Shown here: positions 52,254-60,241 of the stretch, piece after piece | Numbering within the stretch: the first letter of the stretch is position 1 | How the letters are laid out: the number at the start of each line of letters is the position of its first letter | From: Sphingobium sp. CAP-1 | Lineage (GTDB): Bacteria; Pseudomonadota; Alphaproteobacteria; Sphingomonadales; Sphingomonadaceae | Reading direction: 5' to 3' | DNA: 64,000 nt | Assembly: GCF_009720145.1 (NCBI RefSeq) | Contig: NZ_CP046252.1 | Coordinates: 248,001 to 312,000 of the forward strand | Program-made: the position numbers and the translations under genes | Notes under the pieces: model-generated | The model's database searches: none | What the model was told of the DNA's origin: nothing | Seen by the model: only the letters and a program-made list of their open reading frames with translations

Positions 52254-53464
52254 GCGATCCAACCGTCACCGCACAACCCGCCGCACCGGCAGCGCAGCCC
52301 GATCCGAACGCATTCCAGCTACACGGGCCGCAGCCGCGCGTCATGCGCTTGTCGCGCAAGGCGCTCGCCGTCGTCTGTGTCGCCGCCGGCCTCGGCATCG
52401 GCGGCTCGCTGATCTATGCGCTACGACCGCCAAGCGATCGCCAGGCACAGGAACTCTACAACACCGACAGCCGGACCACGGCCGAAACCATCACCTCGGG
52501 ACCGCGCGACTATGCTCAGGCGCCGCGGCTCGGCCCGCCGCTTCCCGGCGATCTTGGGCGTCCGATCGTATCGGCGCAGCAGCGGGGCGAAGACGTGCCC
52601 GTTCCGCCTATCGGGGCGCAACCGGGGCCGCCCGATCCGCACGCCCAGGCCGCCGAAGCCGCACGGCAGCGCGCCGCTCAGGAACGCGACGCGGCGCGCA
52701 CCAGCTCGGTCTTTCTCGGCAGTGGTGGAGGCGCCGCATCTTCGCCCGCACCGGCTATGCCGGCTTTGGCCGCGTCCGGCTCGGCCCCGCCGACTCCTGA
52801 AGCACCGGCCCAAGGCGATCAGGCGGGCAAGCGCGCTTTCCTGGCGCAGGCGTCCAACCAGCGCACCGTCAGCGTCGAGCGACTGACGGCTCTGGCCTCG
52901 GCGAACATCGTGCAGGCGGGCAGCATCATCCCTGCCGCGCTCATCACCGGCATCCGCTCCGACCTTCCCGGCCAGATCACCGCGCAGGTGACGGCCAATG
53001 TCTATGACAGTCCGACCGGGCGCATCCTGCTCATTCCACAGGGCGCGCGGCTGATCGGCGAATACGACAGCGAGATCGCAGCAGGACAGACCCGCGTTCT
53101 GCTCGCCTGGGATCGGCTCATCTTGCCGGACGGCCGCTCGATCGTTCTCGAGCGCCAGCCCGGCACGGACGGGGCCGGCTTCGCGGGCTTACAGGACCGC
53201 GTGAACCAGCATTGGGGCAATCTGCTCAAGGCCGCCGCGGTTTCGACGCTCCTCGGCGTGGGCGCGGAGCTGGGTGCGGACAGCGAGGACGATCTGACCC
53301 GCGCGCTGCGGCGTGGATCGCAGGATACCATCAACCAGACCGGCCAGCAGATCGTGCGTCGGCAGCTCAATGTGTCGCCGACGCTCGCCATCCGGCCCGG
53401 CCATCCGCTGCGCGTCGTTCTGACCCGCGACCTGGTGCTCGAACCGATGGGAGCAACACGATGA
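52250..53464 (+). CDS. trbI: TrbI, VirB10-like core protein
   Basis: A 404-residue protein spanning the envelope: a short cytosolic N-terminus, a membrane helix near 45-65, a proline-rich periplasmic stalk, and a VirB10 C-domain (VQAGSIIPAALITGIRSDLPG, QITAQVTANVYDSPTGRILLIPQ in parts, GARLIGEYDS). It uses GTG as start. Energy sensor and scaffold in VirB10 systems. Confidence 0.94.
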   Translation: MSDPTVTAQPAAPAAQPDPNAFQLHGPQPRVMRLSRKALAVVCVAAGLGIGGSLIYALRPPSDRQAQELYNTDSRTTAETITSGPRDYAQAPRLGPPLPGDLGRPIVSAQQRGEDVPVPPIGAQPGPPDPHAQAAEAARQRAAQERDAARTSSVFLGSGGGAASSPAPAMPALAASGSAPPTPEAPAQGDQAGKRAFLAQASNQRTVSVERLTALASANIVQAGSIIPAALITGIRSDLPGQITAQVTANVYDSPTGRILLIPQGARLIGEYDSEIAAGQTRVLLAWDRLILPDGRSIVLERQPGTDGAGFAGLQDRVNQHWGNLLKAAAVSTLLGVGAELGADSEDDLTRALRRGSQDTINQTGQQIVRRQLNVSPTLAIRPGHPLRVVLTRDLVLEPMGATR

Positions 53465-53685
53465 CGAAACTGAAGCTGGGGCCGCTCGCCGACGACCGGC
53501 CCGTGAAGCTGACCGTGGAGCTACCGGCCGCTGTCCACCGCGATCTCGTGGCTTACGCCGCCGCGCTCGGGGCGGAGATGGGCGGCGAGGCCGTTGCGCC
53601 CGAGAAGCTCGTCTCGCCCATGCTGGCAAAGTTCATGGCAAGCGATCGGGGGTTTTCCCGCCGTCGCGATAGCTCGAGGAGCTGA
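53461..53685 (+). CDS. DUF2274 protein
   Basis: A 74-residue protein (KLKLGPLADDRPVKLTVELPA, then VHRDLVAYAAAL) that closes the trb operon in this ICE family. Its sequence suggests a ribbon-helix-helix-like fold, so a regulatory role is possible. It overlaps trbI by four bases. Confidence 0.88.
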   Translation: MTKLKLGPLADDRPVKLTVELPAAVHRDLVAYAAALGAEMGGEAVAPEKLVSPMLAKFMASDRGFSRRRDSSRS

Positions 53686-53698
53686 ATCCGTGCGGCGA

Positions 53699-54007
53699 TC
53701 AATTGCCCAAGAACCGCTTCCGGCGCTCTTGGGCATCGACCTTGATGATCGCTTCTTCGGCCGTGGCGCACTCGCCACCTCGCACCGAACCATCACGGCA
53801 TCCAGCCACGATTTGGCGCGCTTCTTCGAGATGCGCTACAAAATACTGGACGCCTCGCGCCTCGCTTGATGTCGCGGCCATTGGCGGCGCGTCAGCCACA
53901 GTCTCGGATTGCGGCACGGGCAGTATCACGGGGCGCATGACGAAACCGCCTGCAAATCCTACGACGAGTGCGGTCAGCGCGACAATAAGCACCTTATTCT
54001 GCGACAT
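53699..54007 (-). CDS. Possible EexN/TrbK-like entry-exclusion protein
   Basis: A 102-residue protein with one N-terminal membrane helix (KVLIVALTALVVGFAGGFVM) and a periplasmic domain with YFVAHLEEARQIVAGCRDGS, then GGECATAEEA and QERRKRFLG. The helix-CR/CxxAE pattern is similar to EexN-type exclusion proteins and to TrbK-alt at 48939. It lacks a lipobox and converges on the trb operon. Assignment is tentative; the transmembrane and double-Cys layout is what I see. Confidence 0.55.
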   Translation of the reverse strand: MSQNKVLIVALTALVVGFAGGFVMRPVILPVPQSETVADAPPMAATSSEARGVQYFVAHLEEARQIVAGCRDGSVRGGECATAEEAIIKVDAQERRKRFLGN

Positions 54008-54030
54008 AAATAAGCTCCGACAAAACAGGT

Positions 54031-54957
54031 CTATCCTACCGCGCTATCCGAAATATCAAACGCTAGCGCGTAGCGCGACTTGATGAACCTGAGAAAGCGC
54101 AGAAGCGCGGGATTGCTGTTAAGGTCGCGCCAGTAGCCGGAATAGCCGATCAGCATCGGCCCTTGTTCACCATGAATGGGCCGATAGACAACTTCAGGAT
54201 AGCACGCCCCGGCGCTACCTTCGCAGATGACGGTGAGGCCAAGCCCATCGCCCAACAAGCTCAGGATCGTCTCGCGGCTACATCGATGCATCCTGATGTC
54301 TGGTTGGACCCCGGTCACTGAAAGTCGACCGACAAGCATGTCGCAAATTTCTGGGCCTGGGTCCGCGGCGGGTAGCAGGAATCGCTCGCCGCGCAGGTCG
54401 GTCCAATGCACGATCTCGCGTTCCGCGAGAGGGTGGCTTGAAGACAGGGCTACCATCACACGCTCGCTCCAGAAGGCTTCGCGTCGGTAGCCATCATGAG
54501 CGGCTTCGCCCGCCAGAATGGCGATGTCGATTTCCCCGGTATCGAGACCAGCAAGCAAAGCGCTTCGGTTCGCTTCTATTCCGTCGAGATTGACATCTGG
54601 ATGCGTGCTACTCCAACCTAATATCGTCGCTCGCAGGTTTCCCGCAGAAAGGGAGCAATAATGTCCAATAACGAGCTCGCCGGCGCGACCCTGACCAGAA
54701 GCACGCATCGCTGCCACTAACCTATCCGCGTTGGCAAGCATTGGCCTAACGCATCGAATAAAATCCCTTCCCGCCACCGTTGTGCTTATTCCTGCGCGCG
54801 AACGCACAAAAATTTGGACGCCGATCATCCGTTCTAGTTTGGCAACGTCCCGACTAAGTGTGGACTGCTCCATCCCCAGTGCACGGGCGGCCTTGTAAAA
54901 GCTACCGTGATCGGCAGCGGCGAGGACGTGTCGTATCTGGCAAATGCTAAAAGACAT
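54031..54957 (-). CDS. LysR-family transcriptional regulator
   Basis: A 308-residue LysR protein: HTH near residues 5-65 (ICQIRHVLAAADHGSFYKAARALGME in part, TLSRDVAKLERMIG), then a substrate-binding domain to the end. A LysR gene commonly ends this ICE module. It is not beside an obvious divergent target gene; msrB is on the same strand further right. Its inducer and targets are not evident. Confidence 0.92.
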   Translation of the reverse strand: MSFSICQIRHVLAAADHGSFYKAARALGMEQSTLSRDVAKLERMIGVQIFVRSRAGISTTVAGRDFIRCVRPMLANADRLVAAMRASGQGRAGELVIGHYCSLSAGNLRATILGWSSTHPDVNLDGIEANRSALLAGLDTGEIDIAILAGEAAHDGYRREAFWSERVMVALSSSHPLAEREIVHWTDLRGERFLLPAADPGPEICDMLVGRLSVTGVQPDIRMHRCSRETILSLLGDGLGLTVICEGSAGACYPEVVYRPIHGEQGPMLIGYSGYWRDLNSNPALLRFLRFIKSRYALAFDISDSAVG

Positions 54958-55113
54958 CAGCGGACGACCGTCCGAAGGACATTGGTCGCTGCTGCTGTTG
55001 TACGCGCTCCGGATATCAATCCGGCTCGCCGAGGCACAAAATACCGGCCGCCTTCATGATGATTTTGGCAGCTGAGCCAGGCGACACTTAATATGGCGCC
55101 CGTCATGGTCTGC

Positions 55114-55626
55114 TCAAGCTGGCTTGAACGTCATCGCAACGCCATTCATGCAATAGCGAAGCCCGGTCGGTTTCGGGCCATCATTGAAGACATGCCCCAG
55201 ATGACCGCCGCATCGTGCGCAATGAACCTCGGTGCGTTCCACGCCCAGGCTGTTGTCGATGCGCTCGCCGATTGCGCGAGGTAGGTGGTCGTAGAAGCTC
55301 GGCCAGCCGGTGCCACTGTCGAATTTCGTGGCTGACGAGTAAAGCGGGAGGGCGCATCCAGCGCACGCGAAGATGCCCTTGCGGTGCTCGTTATTGAGCG
55401 GGCTTGAATAGGGACGTTCGGTCGACTCTCGCCGGAGCACGGCATAAGCCTGCGGAGAGAGCCGCTTTCGCCATTCCGCATCGGTCAGACGAAATGTGGC
55501 GGGTGCGGCCGCCACAGCCGCAGCGTCATCGGCACCGATCAATCGCCATACGAGCGTGCCGAGTGCTGCGGTTGCGCCAAGCCCGAGAAGCTTGCGGCGA
55601 GTGGGCTGGGAGAGTGATCGTTCCAT
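55114..55626 (-). CDS. msrB: Exported methionine-R-sulfoxide reductase
   Basis: A 170-residue MsrB with a twin-arginine signal (PTRRKLLGLGATAALGTLVW), so it should act in the periplasm on R-sulfoxides. Seen: two zinc CxxC pairs (ACAGCALP and HCARCGGHLGHVF), SGTGWPSFYD, and catalytic Cys in RYCMNGVAM. ATG 55626 gives the clean Tat signal. It is divergent from exported msrA; a perfect palindrome lies between them. Confidence 0.92.
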   Translation of the reverse strand: MERSLSQPTRRKLLGLGATAALGTLVWRLIGADDAAAVAAAPATFRLTDAEWRKRLSPQAYAVLRRESTERPYSSPLNNEHRKGIFACAGCALPLYSSATKFDSGTGWPSFYDHLPRAIGERIDNSLGVERTEVHCARCGGHLGHVFNDGPKPTGLRYCMNGVAMTFKPA

Positions 55627-55655
55627 ATCCACATATACGTCGCTGGGGGCAGGAT

Positions 55656-55676
55656 GGTTACAGGTCGCCTGTAACC
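55656..55676. promoter_or_regulatory. Perfect 9-bp palindrome between msrB and msrA
   Basis: GGTTACAGG-TCG-CCTGTAACC, 30 bp upstream of msrB and 57 bp upstream of msrA. Position and symmetry suit an operator controlling both genes. No regulator gene is adjacent, apart from the LysR gene beyond msrB. Confidence 0.6.
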
Positions 55677-55732
55677 GGCGTTGTGGCACGAACGAATGCA
55701 GGACCGGAGGCGCGTTTCCGGAGTCTGTGTCA

Positions 55733-56401
55733 ATGTTACGTTCCACTGCCTTTGCGGCCACATTGTTCGTCGGTATCGGCGTGACCGCTGCAATAAAGCC
55801 CAGCGAAGCGCGCGATAGCGCCATCAAGGTTCCCGCTGCCGTCGTGAAGGAAGTGCCTGGTGGAAACCGCGAGACTGCGATCTTTGCTGGCGGCTGCTTC
55901 TGGGGTGTCGAGGGGGTCTTCAGTCATGTGAAGGGAGTAGTCAGCGCGACCTCCGGATATGCCGGCGGCTCGGCATCGACCGCGCAATATGAGACCGTTT
56001 CGAGCGGCACGACCGGCCATGCGGAAGCGGTCAAGGTCGTGTTCGACCCGCGGCAGGTCAACTACGCTACTTTGCTGCGCATCTATTTCTCGGTAGTCGC
56101 AGATCCGACCCAGGTGAACCGGCAGGGGCCCGATCAAGGCACCCAATATCGCACCGCCCTGTTCCCTCTATCGGCACCTCAGGCCAAGGTAGCACGCGCC
56201 TACATCACCCAGCTGAGCGCGGCCCGCGTCTATTCGGCGCCGATCGCTACGCGGCTCGAACAGCAGAAAGGCTTCTTCGCAGCAGAGGGCTACCATCAGG
56301 ACTTCATGGCTCGTAATCCGAACTACCCCTACATCATCGTCAATGATCGGCCGAAAGTCGAGGCGCTCAAGCGGATGTTCCCAGAGAACTGGAAGGCCTG
56401 A
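55733..56401 (+). CDS. msrA: Exported methionine-S-sulfoxide reductase
   Basis: A 222-residue MsrA. An N-terminal Sec-type signal (STAFAATLFVGIGVTAA) is followed by the active-site GCFWGVEGVF with the nucleophilic Cys, GYAGGSASTAQYE, GHAEAVKVVFDP and GYHQDFMARNP. With msrB it repairs both sulfoxide diastereomers outside the cytoplasm. ATG 55733 has GGAG upstream. The resolving Cys seen in many MsrA C-termini is not evident, so an external reductant is likely. Confidence 0.93.
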   Translation: MLRSTAFAATLFVGIGVTAAIKPSEARDSAIKVPAAVVKEVPGGNRETAIFAGGCFWGVEGVFSHVKGVVSATSGYAGGSASTAQYETVSSGTTGHAEAVKVVFDPRQVNYATLLRIYFSVVADPTQVNRQGPDQGTQYRTALFPLSAPQAKVARAYITQLSAARVYSAPIATRLEQQKGFFAAEGYHQDFMARNPNYPYIIVNDRPKVEALKRMFPENWKA

Positions 56402-56410
56402 TCTCTGTAA

Positions 56411-56441
56411 CGCACACCGCCAGTCCTCCTGGCGGTGTGCG
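56411..56441 (+). terminator. Probable terminator after msrA
   Basis: A 13-bp perfect stem CGCACACCGCCAG and CTGGCGGTGTGCG with a five-base loop, 9 bp after the stop. There is no T run, so efficiency may be limited. Confidence 0.6.
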
Positions 56442-56583
56442 ACCGGCGGCGTGCTGGTCATTCGCTGATAGAGCGCAGGCCAAACCGTCACGCCAGATGA
56501 GGTGATATTTTCGGATCGAGTGTAACCATCTTCGATTGAGGCGCGAACTTATCGTCGTTGTCTCATTCCAAGCGAAGTGGCAG

Positions 56584-56955
56584 ATGCTGCTCATGATCCG
56601 CCAAATCCTCTCTCTGCTGCTTTCGATCGCGCTCTTCAGCGCGGTAGGGCAGAGCGCGGCGTCGGCAGCTCAGGGCCCGATGCCGGCGGGGAACATGGCG
56701 ATGTCTATGGCCGACTGCATGAACATGATGCAATCAGCATCGGATCAGGACCACGGGCCAAGCAAGCACAAGGGCTGCACGCCAGCGGATTGCCTCAACT
56801 ACATGGTTGCCTGCTCTGGAATGGCGCTAGCGCTTCCCGATACGGTTCCGTCCGCGGTCCGCTCCTATATCGCCAATTCGATTGTGACGCTGAACGTCAC
56901 CGTCCCACTTCGAGGCCGCTCGCCGCCGCCCGACATCCAGCCTCCGATCATCTGA
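56584..56955 (+). CDS. Exported Met/His/Cys-rich small protein of the efflux locus
   Basis: A 123-residue protein with a signal peptide (IRQILSLLLSIALFSAV). Its mature centre is rich in Met, Cys and His (MSMADCMNMMQSASDQDHG, then HKGCTPADCLNYMVACSGMA). Such clusters suit copper or silver binding in the periplasm. It precedes the CusCBA-like genes and is probably regulated with them. ATG 56584 or 56593 could be the start. I do not recognise a named family. Confidence 0.65.
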   Translation: MLLMIRQILSLLLSIALFSAVGQSAASAAQGPMPAGNMAMSMADCMNMMQSASDQDHGPSKHKGCTPADCLNYMVACSGMALALPDTVPSAVRSYIANSIVTLNVTVPLRGRSPPPDIQPPII

Positions 56956-57046
56956 TCTGAATCTCGCAATCCAGTGTGCTTGCTGCCGGGCTGAGCCCTC
57001 GCAGGCGCTGGTTTGCTGCAATTCATTCAGATTCGGAGATTGACCA

Positions 57047-57391
57047 ATGAAGACCTCAACCTTTGTCGCGGCAATAGTTGCCGCTCTTTCTTTCGCCGGC
57101 GTGGCTCACGCTTCCCCCTCGCAGCCCGATGCTTCCAGCGGCCACTACGAATGGCGCCGGGCGCCGACCTACGGGCCTCGCGCTCCGCTGGTCGCACCGC
57201 GCCGGGTTTGGGTTCCTGACACCGAGCAAATGGCCATGTCGGGTGGACACTATGAATGGCGCTCCGGACCGAGTTTCGGTCCCAAGAGCCCGTTCCCGGT
57301 GCGGCGGCGGGTGTGGGTGCCCGACCACGCGGAGGCTGGCGACCGCGCGGCCGGCGATATGGCGTGCGCGCCGGCAGCTTCGGCCGGCTGA
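57047..57391 (+). CDS. Small exported protein with two 27-residue repeats
   Basis: A 114-residue protein with a signal peptide (STFVAAIVAALSFAGVAHA). Two copies of a 27-residue unit follow at residues 32-58 and 67-93: GHYEWR, then a GP-x-x-P core and RRVWVPD at the end. The C-terminus has one Cys. It sits between the Met-rich protein and the outer-membrane component of the efflux system. Family not recognised; an aromatic, basic, periplasmic accessory protein. Confidence 0.65.
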   Translation: MKTSTFVAAIVAALSFAGVAHASPSQPDASSGHYEWRRAPTYGPRAPLVAPRRVWVPDTEQMAMSGGHYEWRSGPSFGPKSPFPVRRRVWVPDHAEAGDRAAGDMACAPAASAG

Positions 57392-57524
57392 TACCCGGGC
57401 CGATCCGACGCCTCTGGCAACAGAGAACATAAATTCCGGGGGAGCGGCATCGCCGCGCCTCCGGAAACGCGCGTCCAGCGCTGAGGGCATCGGTCGGCTC
57501 GATCAACTCGATCGGGAGTTTTTC

Positions 57525-58754
57525 ATGCGATACCTACTTTTTGTGCCGCTGCTCGCGGCGCTTCCCGATGCGGCTTGGGCTGGGCCGCTGACGTTCGAAG
57601 CTGCGTTGCGTCAGGCGCAGTCAGCTGCACCCTCCTTGAAGGCTAAGGCGCTTGGGGTCGATGCCGCCCGTTCGGCGCGAGACGCGGCTGGAACCCTGCC
57701 TGATCCTACCCTCGCGTTGGGCATCGAAAGTTTCCCCGTCTCAGGACCGCTGGCATTTGAACCGAACCGCGACGATTTCACGATGGCGCGGGTTGGCGTT
57801 TCCCAGGACTTTCCCAACCTCGCCAAACGCCATGCGCAACAGGCACGCGCAGCGACGAATATTTGGGCGGCCGAGGCCGGCGAAGCCGTGGAAGCGCGGA
57901 ACGTTGAGGTCGCAACGGCGCTTGCCTGGATCAACCTCGCATATTCAGAGCGGCGCCTCGCCGCGCTCGACCGCTTGCTAGCCGGACTGGACGGCGTGAT
58001 CCGCACGACACGGGTCGCGGTAGCGTCCGGGAATGCCAGACCGGCGCAAACGCTGGAAGGCCAGCAGGCAATCGCGGCCCTTCAGGATCGCCGGGCGGAG
58101 CTAGTCTCCCAGGTCGCGCGGGCCAAGGCGATGTTGACAAGATGGACAGGCGAGCCTGATCCCGAAATCTCTGGGCCGGTCCCCGATTTCATTGTTGACG
58201 GGGCTGTGCTGAGAGCGGGCATCGAGGGCAACCCGTCGCTCCGATTGGCAGACGCACAAAGGGTGCAGGCGGATGCGGACGTGCGTGTCGCCGAAGCCAG
58301 TCGCCGACCGGATTTCGGTGTCAATCTCGCCTACCAGCGTCGCGACCCCCGGTTCGGCGACTATGTTTCGGCGGGACTCACGATCAGCCTGCCGACCTTC
58401 ACGCGGAAGCGCCAGTCGGCGGATATCAGCGCGGCGCGGTCGCAGGCCGGGCGGGCTGCTGCCGACCGCGAGACTATTTTGCGTTCGCTGACGGCCGATC
58501 TGGAAGCCGACCTCGCCGATCATCTTATGCACCATGAACAATGGGTGCGCGCGCGCGACACGTTGCAGCCGCTCGCGGAGCAGCGTGTGAAGCTCGAGAT
58601 CGCAAGCTATGGGGCGGGACGCGCGACCTTGGTTGATGTGGCCAGTGCCTATGCGGCGCTCGTCGACGCGACGCTCAACACCCTCGACCGCGAAGCTACG
58701 GTTGCCGCCGATGGCGCACGGCTGACGCTCACCTATCGGAGCACTGAACAATGA
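57525..58754 (+). CDS. Outer-membrane efflux channel, CusC/CzcC-like TolC family
   Basis: A 409-residue TolC-family protein with a signal peptide ending in AAWAG. Two OEP repeats are visible: PLTFEAALRQAQSAAPSLKA with the first beta-strand pair, and DADVRVAEASRRPDFGVNLAYQRRD before ISLPTFTRKRQSA. Forms the outer-membrane exit of the metal efflux complex. ATG 57525 has GGGAG upstream; a longer open frame overlaps the repeat protein and is not used. Overlaps the adaptor gene by four bases. Confidence 0.9.
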   Translation: MRYLLFVPLLAALPDAAWAGPLTFEAALRQAQSAAPSLKAKALGVDAARSARDAAGTLPDPTLALGIESFPVSGPLAFEPNRDDFTMARVGVSQDFPNLAKRHAQQARAATNIWAAEAGEAVEARNVEVATALAWINLAYSERRLAALDRLLAGLDGVIRTTRVAVASGNARPAQTLEGQQAIAALQDRRAELVSQVARAKAMLTRWTGEPDPEISGPVPDFIVDGAVLRAGIEGNPSLRLADAQRVQADADVRVAEASRRPDFGVNLAYQRRDPRFGDYVSAGLTISLPTFTRKRQSADISAARSQAGRAAADRETILRSLTADLEADLADHLMHHEQWVRARDTLQPLAEQRVKLEIASYGAGRATLVDVASAYAALVDATLNTLDREATVAADGARLTLTYRSTEQ

Positions 58755-60241
58755 AAGTTTCGTCCTTGATACCACGCACGCCGGCAGGACGCGCCGTCAT
58801 CCTCGCGATCTTGGCGAGCGGGGGCTTGGGCTACGGCGTAGCTCGTCTGACGTTGACCGCGACCCCATCTGCCCCTGCGACAGATGGCGGCAGGGGCAAG
58901 CCGCTCTATTATTACGACCCGATGGTGCCCGGGCAGCACTTCGACCAGCCGGGCAAATCTCCTTTCATGGATATGCAGCTCGTCCCGAAATACGCCGACG
59001 ACGCGGGCGGCGGTGCTCCTGGGATCCGGATCGATCCGGCAGCCTCTCAGAGCCTCGGTCTGCGCACCGTGACGGTTCGGCGCGGAGAACTGGCGGGCCA
59101 GCTCTCCGCAACGGGCATGATCGACTTCAACCAGCGCGACCTGGCGATCGTCCAGGCACGGGCGGCAGGCTTCGTGCAGCGCGTCTATGCGCGTGCGCCG
59201 GGTGACGTGATTGGTGCCGGCGCGCCTCTGGCAGACATCCTGGTGCCGGACTGGGCAGGCGCGCAAGTCGAGTATCTCGCCGTGCGCCGCACCGGCAATT
59301 CTGCGCTCGCTGCTGCCGCCCGCCAGCGGCTTGCCCTGCTCGGGATGCCGGTAGGGACGATCGCTGCCGTTGAACGCAGTGGCAGGCCACAGAACATCAT
59401 CACGATCTCGACACCGACCGGAGGCGTGATCAAGACGCTTGGTGTCCGCTCGGGCATGACCGTCGCGATGGGCCAGACGTTGGCCGAGGTGAATGGCCTC
59501 GGGACCGTTTGGCTCAATGCTGCCGTGCCGGAGGCGCTCGCCGGCCAGCTCAAGATCGGCCAGGCCGCGACCGCCACGCTCACCGCTTATCCGGGCGAAA
59601 CCTTCACCGGTCGGGTTACGGCGGTGCTGCCTGACGTGCAGGTGGGGAGCCGGACGCTTACCGCGCGCATCGAACTTCCCAATCGCGGAGGACGACTGCG
59701 CCCCGGCATGTTTGCCACAGTAGGATTTGGTGGCAACGCGACACCGGCATTGTTGATCCCGTCCGAGGCCCTGATCCGGACGGGCAAGCGGACGCTGGTG
59801 ATGTTGGCCCTTACCAATGGGCGCTATCAGCCGGCCGAAGTGCAGACCGGCCGCGAGTCCGGTGACGATATCGAGATTCTCGCGGGCCTTTCGGAGGGTG
59901 AGAAGGTGGTGGCTTCGGGCCAGTTCCTGATCGACTCGGAGGCAAGTCTGTCAGGTGTTCAGGCGCGTCCAATCAGCGGGATGGCGATGGCAGTAAAGCC
60001 TCCGACGTCGGCAGTCAGCAGCGAAACGACCGGCAGGATCGAACAGCTTACCAGCACGTCGGTCACGCTTAGCCATCAAGCGATACCGACGATCGGATGG
60101 CCGGCGATGACGATGAGCTTCGCGCTTCCCGATCCGTCGATTGCCCGAGGCTACAAGGTGGGCGATCGGGTGCGCTTCAGCTTTGATCGGCCGGCGTCGG
60201 GGCCAGCGGTTCGCCGCATGACGAAGGCGGCTGGCCAATGA
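58751..60241 (+). CDS. cusB: RND efflux adaptor, CusB-like with C-terminal CusF-like domain
   Basis: A 496-residue periplasmic adaptor. An N-terminal membrane segment precedes a heavy-metal-binding YHS-like motif (YYYDPMVPGQHFDQ, MDMQLVPKY) near residues 55-80, the CusB barrel-sandwich and beta-barrel regions, and, after a linker near 415, a CusF-like domain (GRIEQLTSTSVTLSHQAIP, GWPAMTMSFAL) with the W and M residues that bind Cu(I)/Ag(I) in CusF. So chaperone and adaptor are fused here. It should hand metal to the RND pump encoded next, by ATGA overlap. Confidence 0.9.
   Translation: MKVSSLIPRTPAGRAVILAILASGGLGYGVARLTLTATPSAPATDGGRGKPLYYYDPMVPGQHFDQPGKSPFMDMQLVPKYADDAGGGAPGIRIDPAASQSLGLRTVTVRRGELAGQLSATGMIDFNQRDLAIVQARAAGFVQRVYARAPGDVIGAGAPLADILVPDWAGAQVEYLAVRRTGNSALAAAARQRLALLGMPVGTIAAVERSGRPQNIITISTPTGGVIKTLGVRSGMTVAMGQTLAEVNGLGTVWLNAAVPEALAGQLKIGQAATATLTAYPGETFTGRVTAVLPDVQVGSRTLTARIELPNRGGRLRPGMFATVGFGGNATPALLIPSEALIRTGKRTLVMLALTNGRYQPAEVQTGRESGDDIEILAGLSEGEKVVASGQFLIDSEASLSGVQARPISGMAMAVKPPTSAVSSETTGRIEQLTSTSVTLSHQAIPTIGWPAMTMSFALPDPSIARGYKVGDRVRFSFDRPASGPAVRRMTKAAGQ

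Noticed and set aside
55496..55732. Longer MsrA with an 79-residue N-terminal extension
   Set aside because: The extension overlaps the msrB coding start on the other strand and lacks a signal; ATG 55733 has a good ribosome site and a signal peptide.
57078..57524. Longer outer-membrane channel protein starting upstream
   Set aside because: The extension overlaps the repeat protein gene in another frame; the ATG at 57525 has GGGAG and a signal peptide.
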